From Sphingobacterium gobiense (lineage in GTDB: Bacteria; Bacteroidota; Bacteroidia; Sphingobacteriales; Sphingobacteriaceae), in the NCBI RefSeq assembly GCF_002980575.1, contig NZ_PVBS01000001.1:1488001-1552000 (forward strand): a stretch of DNA of 64,000 nt, in the 5' to 3' direction. This document shows, in pieces, positions 52,489-61,904 of this stretch; within the stretch, counting starts at the first letter, position 1, and every line of letters starts with the position of its first letter. Position numbers and translations under genes: made by a program. Under the pieces are notes generated by a model. It saw only the letters and a list, made by a program, of their open reading frames with translations. It searched no databases and had not been told where the DNA came from.

Positions 52489-53757
52489 TTAGATAATCCA
52501 AGGACCACGCATAGGTTGATCAATTAATCTGTTCGCTGCTTCATCGTCCACAAATGCCTGCTTTTCAGAATCAAATTTCAGCGTCCGGTTTAAGCGCAGG
52601 GCTGCTAAACCCAAATTAACCAAGGTGGCTGAATAATAACCGTTTTGTTCATTCAATGCGAATTTCTGTCTTGTTCGGCAGGCTTCCACAAAATCAGTCA
52701 TCTGCGGAGCAGGATCTGGATATTGCGCTAATTTACGTTCCATATCGGGAATATCAGATATGAATCCTTTATACAATTTCCCTTTTGGTCCTTCGATATA
52801 CGCCAAACCTTCTTCTGTACCTGCACCGTCCAATACGATCTGACATCCATCAGCATAGGTATAGGTAATTTTTCTCCAGGTTCCAACAGCATCTGAATGT
52901 TGCTGTGGTGCATCTACCTCTATCTTTACAGGGCTTTCTCCATCCTTACCCAGAAAATATTGGACGGGATCCAGATAATGTTGCCCCATATCACCGAGTC
53001 CACCGCCATCGTAATCCCAATATCCACGGAATGTCGTATGCACGCGGTGCTTGCTATAAGGTTTATATGGTGCTGGCCCCAGCCACATTTCGTAATCCAA
53101 TTCTTTGGGAGCTTGTTCTACAGGTAAATTCTCCCTTCCTACCCAATAAAACTTCCAATCAAACCCCGTGTGTTTACTGATTGTTACCTTTAGCGGCCAA
53201 CCCAACATACCCGTATCGACCAATTTTTTTATTTTTTTGACTGGCACATTCATGCCATAAAAGTTAGCATCGAAGCGGAACCAGGTATTTAATCTAAAGA
53301 TATTCCCATGTTGGGCTACTGCCTCTTTTACTTTTTTGCCTTCCCCAATCGTCCGCGTCATAGGCTTTTCACACCAGATATCTTTACCAGAGCGGGCAGC
53401 TTCTACAGCCATGATCCCATGCCAATGTGGCGGTGTCGCGATATGTACAATATCTACTTCTGGATTTTGGATCAATTCGCGAAAGTCGTGATGCTCTGTT
53501 ACTCCTCCGCCAAGAGCCTTTTGTGCTATGGCTAAGTGCCTAGTGTCTACGTCACAGATGGCTACCGTTTTTGTACCCGCATATTTGAAATGCCCCCTTC
53601 CCATGGATCCTACACCGATTACTCCTTTAGTTAAATGGTCACTAGGCGCAAGAAAACCGTTACCGCCGAGCACGTGTCTGGGCACAATGGTAAAAGCTGC
53701 CGCACCAATTAACGTCTTCTTCAGAAAATTACGCCTTGATGTTTTGTTTTCACTCAT
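52489..53757 (-). CDS. Tat-exported Gfo/Idh/MocA family oxidoreductase
   Basis: 422 aa. The N-terminus has SRRNFLKKTLIGAAAF, a clear twin-arginine signal. IGVGSMGRGHFKYAG is the dinucleotide motif, EKPMTRTIGEGKKV the conserved lysine region, and DMGQHYLDPVQYFLG the later catalytic block of the bacterial C-terminal domain. Exported members oxidise sugars at C3 in glycoside cleavage pathways, which fits the DUF1080 gene 19 bp downstream. A two-gene operon. Confidence 0.92.
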   Translation of the reverse strand: MSENKTSRRNFLKKTLIGAAAFTIVPRHVLGGNGFLAPSDHLTKGVIGVGSMGRGHFKYAGTKTVAICDVDTRHLAIAQKALGGGVTEHHDFRELIQNPEVDIVHIATPPHWHGIMAVEAARSGKDIWCEKPMTRTIGEGKKVKEAVAQHGNIFRLNTWFRFDANFYGMNVPVKKIKKLVDTGMLGWPLKVTISKHTGFDWKFYWVGRENLPVEQAPKELDYEMWLGPAPYKPYSKHRVHTTFRGYWDYDGGGLGDMGQHYLDPVQYFLGKDGESPVKIEVDAPQQHSDAVGTWRKITYTYADGCQIVLDGAGTEEGLAYIEGPKGKLYKGFISDIPDMERKLAQYPDPAPQMTDFVEACRTRQKFALNEQNGYYSATLVNLGLAALRLNRTLKFDSEKQAFVDDEAANRLIDQPMRGPWII

Positions 53758-54076
53758 GCTTGTTTATTGATTAAATTAGGTTTTAAATATTCTTTTTGAT
53801 TTGAGATTCTACCGCTATATTTTGAATTCTCCAATTTCATGACGCTGACATTAACGATAACTCCTTGCCATAAATATGTGTTTCTGACCGAGCTCAAATT
53901 AACATCACGCTTATCCTTCGAGCCTATTTCTTAAAAGCCAAATTATACTATTTTCTTCACTAATACAAAAACATCAATTATATTTTTCAAAAAAGTTACC
54001 TGATTAATATAAAATTTAAAAATAAAAATTATCTTTATTAAAAATTTCAAAGAACAACAGCTTTTAATTATATCAG
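53758..54076. other. Intergenic region between divergent genes
   Basis: 319 bp, strongly AT-rich toward the ROK gene. It must hold promoters for the oxidoreductase operon and the ROK regulator, but no convincing TAnnTTTG with a -33 element was found, and I saw no clear palindrome or ORF. Confidence 0.4.
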
Positions 54077-55336
54077 ATGTCACTAACCGACCCTATACTT
54101 GGCACTATCGATCAGGACATTGTTGACATGGGGAATGTCGACCGGAAAAAATATGCTCAAAAAATTAGTTTAATCAAACAGTTGTACGAAAACGGTCCAT
54201 CCTCTATACTAGAACTATTTACAAAACTTGGTGTAAGCCATCCTACGTGCCAAGGTTTGGTAGCGGAACTTACTGTTCTTGACCTAATAGAAAAAAAAGG
54301 GAAGGGTATATCTGTCGGCGGAAGAAAACCCGACCTCTATGGCTTGAAAGATGGCTCTTACTATGTTGTGAGCATAGACATGGAGCGGTTCCACGTACGG
54401 GCAGCCATTTTTGACAACAACAACAATAATGTTAGCGGCATTAGACAACTACCGCTTTCTATTTCCAAAGACATATCCGTCCTAAATACGATTCGAGATT
54501 TTATTGATGCACTGATCCGGGATTCGGATATTAATACAAGCAAAATACTTGGAATTGGAATGAGCATGCCTGGCTTGATCAGCAGTGAGGAATACATCAA
54601 TTACACCTATCTTTCGGAAGGAGATTTTAACTTGAAAGAGAATCTCGAACAGATGTTTCCCTATCCGGTATTTATTGAAAACGACGTTAAATCGGCTACC
54701 ATTGCCGAATCTCGCCACGGATTGGCCAAAGACCGAAAAGACGCACTAGTCGTCTTATTGGATTGGGGAATTGGTTTGGGCATTATCATGGATGGAAAAG
54801 TCAGAAAGGGGGCCAAGGGATTTTCCGGTGAGATCGGCCACATGCCTTTCGTGGATGACGGCGCCTTATGCTACTGCGGCAAGCAGGGCTGTCTGGAGAC
54901 TGTAGCTTCGGGAATTGCCCTTGCCAGAATGGTAAAAGAAGGAATCAAGTCGGGACAGCACTCACTATTAAACCGCTTATCGGGGCAGGAAATCAATGAA
55001 ATAGAGCCGCATATCGTTATAGAAGCCGCTAATCAGGGCGACCAATTTGCAATAAGCATGTTGTCCAAACTAGGAAACAGCTTAGGCAAAGGTATTGCCA
55101 CCCTTATACAACTGTTCAATCCAGAAGTAATCATACTGGGCGGAAAAATTGCAGAGGCCAAGCAGTACATTACTATTCCAATTATCCAGTCGATAAACAC
55201 ATATAGCATGGCCAAGATTCGAGAAGACACGAAAGTCACGCTCTCGGAACTACGGCGCGATGCGAGTCTAATGGGAAACATCAGCATTGTCATCGACGGC
55301 ATATTGGAAGCACAAATGAGGAAAGCAAATAGCTAA
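54077..55336 (+). CDS. ROK family transcriptional regulator
   Basis: 419 aa. An N-terminal winged helix-turn-helix (YENGPSSILELFTKLGVSHPT, then LVAELTVLDLIEKKG) precedes the ROK domain: DWGIGLGIIMDGKV (ATP loop) and CYCGKQGCLETVASG, the zinc motif CxCGxxGCxE. Such proteins are usually sugar-responsive repressors. It diverges from the Tat oxidoreductase/DUF1080 operon, its most likely target, and its stop overlaps that of the glpR-like gene by four bases. Confidence 0.93.
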   Translation: MSLTDPILGTIDQDIVDMGNVDRKKYAQKISLIKQLYENGPSSILELFTKLGVSHPTCQGLVAELTVLDLIEKKGKGISVGGRKPDLYGLKDGSYYVVSIDMERFHVRAAIFDNNNNNVSGIRQLPLSISKDISVLNTIRDFIDALIRDSDINTSKILGIGMSMPGLISSEEYINYTYLSEGDFNLKENLEQMFPYPVFIENDVKSATIAESRHGLAKDRKDALVVLLDWGIGLGIIMDGKVRKGAKGFSGEIGHMPFVDDGALCYCGKQGCLETVASGIALARMVKEGIKSGQHSLLNRLSGQEINEIEPHIVIEAANQGDQFAISMLSKLGNSLGKGIATLIQLFNPEVIILGGKIAEAKQYITIPIIQSINTYSMAKIREDTKVTLSELRRDASLMGNISIVIDGILEAQMRKANS

Positions 55337-56103
55337 GATTGTCCTCCAGATGTTTTATATTCAATCCCTAAATTGTCACACAATTGTTGGTATTTAGTAG
55401 GTATACTATCACTTATAATCATATCTACTTTGGCCAAGGAAGAAATCTTGCCCAAACTTTTCCTGTCGAACTTGGAAGCATCTGCTAAAATAATAACCTT
55501 ATGGGCAGATTCCATCATTCGGCGATTCAACAACGCTTCCTGCGCATTTGTTGTGGTAATTCCGAACTCCGCGTCAATACCATCCACACCAAGAAATAAC
55601 TTAGAACAAAAAAAATCACCTAATAAATCTTCTGCATAGCGTCCGGTAATAGAAGAAGATGTTTTTCTTACAGGACCGCCCAACTGAATGATATCCACAC
55701 TTTCATGCTTGATAAGTTCCATCGTTACGTTGATGGCCGAGGTAATCACTGTTAAACGTTCTTGCGGTACAATTTCTTTCGCAAAATACTGCATCGTCGT
55801 TCCAGAGGCAATAATAATGGAATCGTTCGGTTCTACCAGTGTCGCAGCCGTTATTCCTATAGATTTTTTAGCATCTGAATGTAATAATGCTTTCTCGTTT
55901 ATAGAGCGATCCTTTTGATACGGATTCACATTGGTTGCTCCGCCGTGCGTCCGGAAGACCATGCCTTCGTCTTCTAAAAACTGTAAGTCTTTACGGATAG
56001 TAACGGAAGAAACTTTCAGCTCTTCACATAAATCAACGACAGAAACATGGCCATTTTTCTCAATCTGCTTGATTATAAACTGATGACGTTCTACATTATT
56101 CAT
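55333..56103 (-). CDS. glpR: DeoR/GlpR family transcriptional regulator of glycerol genes
   Basis: About 256 aa. The N-terminal DeoR helix-turn-helix is RHQFIIKQIEKNGHVSVVDL and SSVTIRKDLQFLEDEGMVFRTHGGA; the C-terminal sugar-phosphate sensor has IIIASGTTMQYFAKEI, a later IQLGGPVRKTSSSITG and LGVDGIDAEFGITT. Next to and divergent from glpD-glpK-glpF, so glycerol-3-phosphate is the expected inducer. ATG 56103 is used because an ATG at 56124 adds residues unlike the family. Its end overlaps the ROK gene's end by four bases (CTAA), tail to tail. Confidence 0.9.
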   Translation of the reverse strand: MNNVERHQFIIKQIEKNGHVSVVDLCEELKVSSVTIRKDLQFLEDEGMVFRTHGGATNVNPYQKDRSINEKALLHSDAKKSIGITAATLVEPNDSIIIASGTTMQYFAKEIVPQERLTVITSAINVTMELIKHESVDIIQLGGPVRKTSSSITGRYAEDLLGDFFCSKLFLGVDGIDAEFGITTTNAQEALLNRRMMESAHKVIILADASKFDRKSLGKISSLAKVDMIISDSIPTKYQQLCDNLGIEYKTSGGQS

Positions 56104-56162
56104 AGCCCAAGATACACATTCCATTCGAATAGTAAATTAAAACACCATAAAAACTTCAAAAA

Positions 56163-56220
56163 GTTTCGTTTGTTTACGTTTTTTACTATTTTTACCGCAT
56201 AATAGAAATTCTAACGAAAC
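56163..56220. promoter_or_regulatory. Candidate GlpR operator half-sites
   Basis: GTTTCGTT (56163-56170) and its exact complement AACGAAAC (56213-56220) flank the glpR-glpD promoter gap. TTTCGTT-like half-sites are typical of DeoR-family regulators. The 42-bp separation would need looping or two separate dimers; a partial -7 element TATTTTTA (56187-56194) lies between them. Confidence 0.4.
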
Positions 56221-56228
56221 GAATCAAA

Positions 56229-57836
56229 ATGATTTTCAAGAGAACCGAAGCGATACATATAATAGAAAGTACTACCACATGGGATATTGCCATCATCGGC
56301 GGTGGAGCCACTGGATTAGGCATCGCAGTCGACGCCGCCGCTCGGGGATATAAAACGTTATTGATAGAAAAATATGACTTCGCTAAAGGCACATCAAGCA
56401 AGAGTACTAAACTAGTACACGGCGGCGTACGCTATCTAGCTAATGGTGATGTCAAATTGGTGTATTCGGCACTCAAAGAGCGTGGTCTGATTTTTCAGAA
56501 CGCACCCCACGTCTCTTTCGTGCAGAGCTTTGTTATTCCTTCTTATAGCGTATTCAGCAAATTAAAATTCCTCATCGGCCTTAAGCTTTACGATTGGATG
56601 GCAGGTAGTCTACGTATTGGCAAATCCTCCCTATTAAGTAAAAAGGAAGTGGTTGAAAAGCTCCCTAAAGTAAAAACGAAGGGGCTACGTGGTGGTATAC
56701 AATATTTTGACGGGCAATTTGATGACGCCCGCTTAGCCATAAATCTTGCACAAACCGCCACGGAATATGGAGCTGTGACCCTCAACTACGCAGAAGCGAC
56801 AGTCATTCGAAAGGATGCCAACGGAAAAATAAATGGTCTTTCATTCTTAGACAGCGAAAACGGGATAACATACGATATACAGGCTAAAGTAGTTATCAAC
56901 GCCACTGGGATTTTTGTCGATGATATCCTTAAACTAGACACCCCTACACATAGGAATCTTGTACGTCCTAGTCAAGGTGCACATATTGTCATTGATCAGA
57001 AGTTTTTGGGCAATCAGGACGCTCTCATGATACCAGAAACAAGTGATGGGCGCGTTCTTTTTGGCGTACCTTGGCATGGAAAAGTTTTATTGGGAACGAC
57101 AGACACCCCATTAAAAGAGCATCAAATTGAACCCCGACCACTGGAAGAAGAAATTGAATTTATCCTCTCAACTGCCAACGAATACTTAGAAAACGCACCT
57201 ACTCGCGCAGATATACGTAGTGTTTTTGCAGGTTTAAGGCCACTCGCCGCCCCCACAAATGGCGATAGCAACAGCACAAAAGAAATTTCCCGAGACCATA
57301 AGCTCATCAAAAGCGAATCGGGACTTATCACCATCACTGGAGGCAAGTGGACAACCTACCGGAAAATGGGGGAAGAGACGGTCGATTTAGCAATGAAAAC
57401 TGGGCGTCTACCCGAAACCTCCTGCAAAACCGATTATCTTCCACTACACGGATATACGAAAGATAAACACCCAGGACATTGGCAAGTATATGGCTCCGAT
57501 AGGATCGCTATCCAAAAATTAATGGACAATAATCCTTCGCTAGCGGAAAAAATACACCAGGATCATGATTTTACCGTTGCTGAGATTATTTGGGCCTGTA
57601 AAAATGAGATGGTTGTTAAAGTAGAGGATTTTCTAGCCAGACGGATCCGTTTATTGTTACTGGATGCACGGGCCTCCTTAGAGGCCGCTCCACTGGTCGC
57701 TAAAATCATGGCGGAGCAATTAGATAAAGACAACGAATGGGTAAATAAGGAGCTGGCAGATTATGAACTCTTAGTAAAAAATTATACATTGTCCCCAAAA
57801 GAAATAAGCAACCACAATAGTCCCACATGGGGATAA
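56229..57836 (+). CDS. glpD: Aerobic glycerol-3-phosphate dehydrogenase
   Basis: 535 aa. FAD-binding IIGGGATGLGIAVDAAARG near residue 20, KGTSSKSTKLVHGGVRYL (family signature 1), and ITITGGKWTTYRKMGEE (signature 2), with the C-terminal cap domain to the end. A membrane-associated flavoenzyme that passes electrons from glycerol-3-phosphate to quinones and makes dihydroxyacetone phosphate. First gene of the glp operon; the glpK gene follows by 21 bp. Confidence 0.95.
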   Translation: MIFKRTEAIHIIESTTTWDIAIIGGGATGLGIAVDAAARGYKTLLIEKYDFAKGTSSKSTKLVHGGVRYLANGDVKLVYSALKERGLIFQNAPHVSFVQSFVIPSYSVFSKLKFLIGLKLYDWMAGSLRIGKSSLLSKKEVVEKLPKVKTKGLRGGIQYFDGQFDDARLAINLAQTATEYGAVTLNYAEATVIRKDANGKINGLSFLDSENGITYDIQAKVVINATGIFVDDILKLDTPTHRNLVRPSQGAHIVIDQKFLGNQDALMIPETSDGRVLFGVPWHGKVLLGTTDTPLKEHQIEPRPLEEEIEFILSTANEYLENAPTRADIRSVFAGLRPLAAPTNGDSNSTKEISRDHKLIKSESGLITITGGKWTTYRKMGEETVDLAMKTGRLPETSCKTDYLPLHGYTKDKHPGHWQVYGSDRIAIQKLMDNNPSLAEKIHQDHDFTVAEIIWACKNEMVVKVEDFLARRIRLLLLDARASLEAAPLVAKIMAEQLDKDNEWVNKELADYELLVKNYTLSPKEISNHNSPTWG

Positions 57837-57857
57837 AGCCTTAAACTTATTATTCGA

Positions 57858-59354
57858 ATGAAGAAAGAATTTATTTTAGCGCTAGACCAAGGCACAACAA
57901 GTTCCAGAGCGATCCTCTTCAATAAGAAGGGTGAAATCGAAAATATTGCTCAAAAGGAGTTTACGCAGATATTTCCCCGGTCAGGTTGGGTCGAACATGA
58001 TGCACAGGAAATATGGTCGTCACAGCTCAGCGTATTAACAGAAGTTATTGCAAAAGCCAATATAAAACTAGATGCCATCAAAGCCATTGGTATTACGAAT
58101 CAACGGGAAACCACAGTAGTTTGGAATCGGAAAACGGGAGAACCTATACATAACGCCATTGTTTGGCAAGATAGACGTACAGCGGCCTATTGCCACTTGA
58201 TGGAGGAAAAGGGCTTGGCTAAGACGATACAAGAAAAAACCGGCCTTTTAATCGATGCTTATTTCTCCGCCTCCAAAATCAATTGGATCCTTAAACATGT
58301 TAAAGGGGCACGCAAATTAGCCGAAAAAGGCGAGCTGGCTTTTGGCACGATAGATTCTTGGCTTGTCTATAACCTGACCAATGGCACCAAACACATCACA
58401 GACGTGACCAATGCGTCACGTACGCTGCTCTTTAATATCCATACGTTAACCTGGGACCAAGAGCTTTTGGATATCTTTGAGGTCCCTGCTTCTATGCTAC
58501 CCACGGTATGTGATAGTTCCGAAATATACGGAGAAACGAGCACTACGTTAGGCGCTCGGCCAATTCCTATCGCCGGTATTGCCGGCGATCAACAAGCCGC
58601 TTTGTTTGGCCAGCTATGCACCCAAAAGGGTATGGCAAAAAACACGTATGGAACAGGTTGTTTTTTGCTGATGAATATTGGCAACAAACCGGTTATCTCC
58701 ACACATAAATTGGTAACAACTATCGCGTGGAAAATTGGCAAGGAGGTCAATTATGCACTAGAGGGCAGTATTTTCATCGGCGGGGCGGTTGTTCAATGGT
58801 TACGTGATGAATTGGGTATTATTAAAAAAGCGAGCGACGTAGAACAATTGGCCACGACCGTAGCGAGTACGGATGGTGTATATTTAGTTCCCGCCTTTTC
58901 AGGTCTAGGTGCACCACATTGGAATCCCGACGCAAGAGGGACACTGCTTGGCTTATCCCGTGGTTCGAATGATGCTCATATTGCACGAGCAGCGTTGGAA
59001 AGCATCGCTTATCAAACCTACGATATACTTAAAGCGATGGAATTGGATGCTAAATCTAAAATCCGCGAGCTTCGCGTCGACGGAGGCGCCACACAAAACA
59101 GTTTTCTCATGCAGTTTCAGGCCGACATATTAAAAACCAATGTTATTCGACCCGCGGTGACAGAAACGACAGCTATGGGCGCAGCATTTTTGGCTGGATT
59201 AGCGGTTGGTTTTTGGAAAGATATTGACCAATTGCAATCTTTATGGCAAGAAGAAAGAACGTTTATTGCCGACAAGAAAAAGAAATATCAACCACTACTC
59301 CAAGAATGGAAAAGAGCCACAGATACTGTAAAGTTCTGGGCAGAATATAAATAA
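57858..59354 (+). CDS. glpK: Glycerol kinase
   Basis: 498 aa, typical length. [16 protein letters not shown] is the ATP-phosphate loop, [15 protein letters not shown] and [14 protein letters not shown] follow, the [10 protein letters not shown] contains the catalytic aspartate, and [20 protein letters not shown] with [20 protein letters not shown] are FGGY-family signatures. It phosphorylates glycerol to glycerol-3-phosphate. It sits between glpD and glpF. Confidence 0.96.
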   Translation: MKKEFILALDQGTTSSRAILFNKKGEIENIAQKEFTQIFPRSGWVEHDAQEIWSSQLSVLTEVIAKANIKLDAIKAIGITNQRETTVVWNRKTGEPIHNAIVWQDRRTAAYCHLMEEKGLAKTIQEKTGLLIDAYFSASKINWILKHVKGARKLAEKGELAFGTIDSWLVYNLTNGTKHITDVTNASRTLLFNIHTLTWDQELLDIFEVPASMLPTVCDSSEIYGETSTTLGARPIPIAGIAGDQQAALFGQLCTQKGMAKNTYGTGCFLLMNIGNKPVISTHKLVTTIAWKIGKEVNYALEGSIFIGGAVVQWLRDELGIIKKASDVEQLATTVASTDGVYLVPAFSGLGAPHWNPDARGTLLGLSRGSNDAHIARAALESIAYQTYDILKAMELDAKSKIRELRVDGGATQNSFLMQFQADILKTNVIRPAVTETTAMGAAFLAGLAVGFWKDIDQLQSLWQEERTFIADKKKKYQPLLQEWKRATDTVKFWAEYK

Positions 59355-59378
59355 GATAATTGTTTTAATTTCATCATT

Positions 59379-60113
59379 ATGACACCCTTTTTAGCAGAGT
59401 TGATCGGTACAGCCTCTATGATTTTATTAGGTGGCGGCGTTGTGGCAAATGTCGTCTTAAAAGGCACAAAAGGCAATAACAGCGGATGGATCGTCATCAC
59501 AACTGCTTGGGCAATGGCGGTCTTTGTAGGCGTGACTATTGCCGGTCCTTATAGTGGCGCGCATCTGAACTGGGCGGTAACTATAGCAAATTTCGCCCTT
59601 GGAAAATTGGATATCGCGACTTCGCTGTCTTACATGTCCGCACAGCTGCTAGGAGCTATGGCAGGTGCTTTTACGGTCTGGATAGTATATAAAGACCATT
59701 TCGACCAGACGGAGGACGCCGGAGCAAAACAGGCGGTGTTCTGCACCGCACCGGCAATCCGGAACCTACCCATTAACCTTATCAGTGAAATTGTAGGCAC
59801 CTTCGTTCTTATATTCACCATTTTGCATTTTACAGATGCATCCCTAGTGGGGGCAGATGAGAGCACCCCTATTGGTTTAGGTTCCATAGGCGCTATCCCT
59901 GTTGCTTTTCTGGTATGGGTAATTGGTCTTTCATTAGGCGGTACAACGGGATATGCTATAAATCCCGCCCGTGATTTGGGTCCGCGTATCATGCATGCCA
60001 TCCTTCCCATTCAAAACAAAGCAGCTTTTGATGGTGCCTACGCGTGGATCCCCATTGTTGGACCTATATTGGGTGCGCTGATAGCAAGCACGTTATATCT
60101 TACTATTTACTAG
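59379..60113 (+). CDS. glpF: MIP-family glycerol facilitator with altered first NPA motif
   Basis: 244 aa with six membrane helices and two half-helix loops. The second signature is standard (GYAINPARDLGPRI), with the acidic residue after Arg that marks aquaglyceroporins. The first is SGAHLNWAVT: Asn64-Trp65-Ala66 instead of Asn-Pro-Ala. The Asn that lines the pore is kept. The gene starts 24 bp after glpK, so the protein should supply glycerol to the kinase. Whether the Trp changes selectivity is unknown. Confidence 0.92.
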   Translation: MTPFLAELIGTASMILLGGGVVANVVLKGTKGNNSGWIVITTAWAMAVFVGVTIAGPYSGAHLNWAVTIANFALGKLDIATSLSYMSAQLLGAMAGAFTVWIVYKDHFDQTEDAGAKQAVFCTAPAIRNLPINLISEIVGTFVLIFTILHFTDASLVGADESTPIGLGSIGAIPVAFLVWVIGLSLGGTTGYAINPARDLGPRIMHAILPIQNKAAFDGAYAWIPIVGPILGALIASTLYLTIY

Positions 60114-60150
60114 TAAGATACATATCCATATCAATCCAATATTTCATCAA

Positions 60151-60255
60151 ATGACTCTCAAAAAAATGCATTTCAGAACAAGGCTAGCCATGAGTATGTT
60201 AATTTTATGCGCTTATGGAAAAACTGAGGACACTTCAAGTGGATGGCATTATTAG
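60151..60255 (+). CDS. Short signal-peptide-like ORF in the glpF-glpT gap
   Basis: 34 codons: a basic start (MTLKKMHFRTRLA), a short hydrophobic stretch MSMLILCAYG, then KTEDTSSGWHY and stop. The LCAYG resembles a lipobox but is imperfect. It could be the remnant of a secreted glycerophosphodiesterase (GlpQ), often encoded here in other genomes; nothing else of such a gene is left. Low confidence. Confidence 0.25.
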   Translation: MTLKKMHFRTRLAMSMLILCAYGKTEDTSSGWHY

Positions 60256-60321
60256 AGATTACCCTGATTTGCTTTTGTTTTACCGTCCATATTAAAGACT
60301 CCATCACGTTATCAAATCTAT

Positions 60322-61659
60322 ATGCTTAATATTTTCAAACCAGCGACACACAAACCGCAGCTGCCCGCCAACAAAATAAGTCCCGAATACAAAAGACTAC
60401 GCCTACAAGTATTCATTGGCATATTTATAGGTTACGCTGCTTACTATTTTGTACGCAAGAACTTTTCATTTGCCGTCAAAGACCTTCAGGATTCATTGGG
60501 TTATAGTAAAGCCGAATTGGGTTTCGCTATGTCTGCTATTTCGATCGCTTACGGCCTGAGTAAATTTCTTATGGGTAACGTCTCTGACCGAAGCAATGCA
60601 CGATATTTTCTGGCAACCGGGTTAATTCTATCAGCTTTAACCATGATTTTTATGGGTTTCTCACCTATTGCAACCTCATCTATAGGAATCATATTTGCAC
60701 TTTTGTTTATCAACGGCTGGGTGCAGGGTATGGGCTGGCCAGCATGCGGCCGTGTAGTAGTTCACTGGTATTCCATCAAGGAACGAGGCACCACCATGTC
60801 CATCTGGAATCTTGCACATAACGTAGGTGGTTTTCTCGTGGGGCCACTGGCTATCCTTGGTGTCGAATTGTTTATGGATTGGCAAGCGCGTCTCTATTTC
60901 CCTGGCCTAGCGGCGATACTCGTGGCGTTAATATCCATTTTGCTGGTACGTGATACACCTCAATCCTGCGGCCTTCCGCCAATTGAGGAATACAATAACG
61001 ACTATCCCAAAACTTATGATAAATCACAAGAAAAAGAATTTAGCGCAAAAGAGATCTTTTTAAAATATATTTTCAACAACAAAATGCTGTGGTTTATAGC
61101 TATCGCCAACGCTTTTGTTTACCTAGTCCGCAACGGAATCATCAACTGGGCTCCCACCTATCTGCAGGAAGCCAAACATTTTACAGCATCCGAAGCGACT
61201 TGGTCAGCTTCCATTTATGAACTTGCGGCTATACCGGGTACTATCTTGTGCGGATTAATGAGCGATAAACTGTTCAAAGGACGCCGTGCTCCTGTCACGA
61301 TCATCTATATGACAATCACTTTCCTAGCCGTACTCCTTTATTGGATAACTCCTGGCGACACGGCTTGGCTTGTAAATGGTTCTTTATGGGCTATCGGCTT
61401 TTTAATTTATGGACCTGTTATGCTTATTGGCGTACAGGCATTGGATCTTGTTCCTAAGAAAGCTGCAGGTACTGCTGCGGGATTAACAGGATTGTTTGGC
61501 TACTTTATAGGTGATCTATTGGCTAATGCAGCTCTTGGAGCCGTAGTAGACCACAGTGGCTGGAATGCTAGCTTCGAAATCGTGTTACTATCTTGTGTAT
61601 TGGCAATTTTGTTCACCGCCTTTACCTGGAACAGAGAAAAGGTTCTTTTGCTGCAATAA
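60322..61659 (+). CDS. glpT: Glycerol-3-phosphate transporter (MFS, GlpT/UhpT family)
   Basis: 445 aa with 12 membrane helices. The N-terminal RLRLQVFIGIFIGYAAYYFVRKNFS carries the conserved Arg/Lys of the phosphate-binding site, WVQGMGWPACGRVVVHWY is the organophosphate:phosphate antiporter signature, and a second Arg lies in LVRNGIINWAPTYLQE. It exchanges glycerol-3-phosphate for phosphate in the inner membrane. It is 208 bp downstream of glpF in the same direction and completes the glycerol regulon. Confidence 0.93.
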   Translation: MLNIFKPATHKPQLPANKISPEYKRLRLQVFIGIFIGYAAYYFVRKNFSFAVKDLQDSLGYSKAELGFAMSAISIAYGLSKFLMGNVSDRSNARYFLATGLILSALTMIFMGFSPIATSSIGIIFALLFINGWVQGMGWPACGRVVVHWYSIKERGTTMSIWNLAHNVGGFLVGPLAILGVELFMDWQARLYFPGLAAILVALISILLVRDTPQSCGLPPIEEYNNDYPKTYDKSQEKEFSAKEIFLKYIFNNKMLWFIAIANAFVYLVRNGIINWAPTYLQEAKHFTASEATWSASIYELAAIPGTILCGLMSDKLFKGRRAPVTIIYMTITFLAVLLYWITPGDTAWLVNGSLWAIGFLIYGPVMLIGVQALDLVPKKAAGTAAGLTGLFGYFIGDLLANAALGAVVDHSGWNASFEIVLLSCVLAILFTAFTWNREKVLLLQ

Positions 61660-61716
61660 AAACGTTTTATCGCGCGGTTTGTTTACCCTATATTGTAGTC
61701 CCAAATAGAAAGTGTT

Positions 61717-61863
61717 ATGACAAAAAGTATTTTCCGTCTTTTGAACAAACTCAATAAAGTGGCATTACCTAAATTATCAGGAAAAGACCCTAGTAAATTG
61801 ACAAAATGGGAGCAAGCTCTGCTTGCCTACCGTTATTATATTCTGACGCGCTCACTGGATTGA
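61717..61863 (+). CDS. Small conserved-looking protein, 48 aa
   Basis: From ATG 61717: a basic N-terminus with MTKSIFRLLNKLNKVALPKL, then SGKDPSKLTKWEQALLAYRY and YILTRSLD. The composition (basic, aromatic, amphipathic) and the KLTKWEQALLAYRY block suggest a genuine small protein rather than chance. Similar short ORFs occur in Bacteroidota, to my recollection, without assigned function. It lies between glpT and the cysteine desulfurase gene on the same strand. Confidence 0.6.
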   Translation: MTKSIFRLLNKLNKVALPKLSGKDPSKLTKWEQALLAYRYYILTRSLD

Positions 61864-61904
61864 TATTACTGTAAAAACAAACCATTTTTCTTATCTTTAA
61901 CCTT

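Noticed and set aside
49577..52527. Plus-strand ORFs opposite the HEAT/DUF1080 gene
   Set aside because: Low-complexity serine/alanine-rich shadows of the real minus-strand gene.
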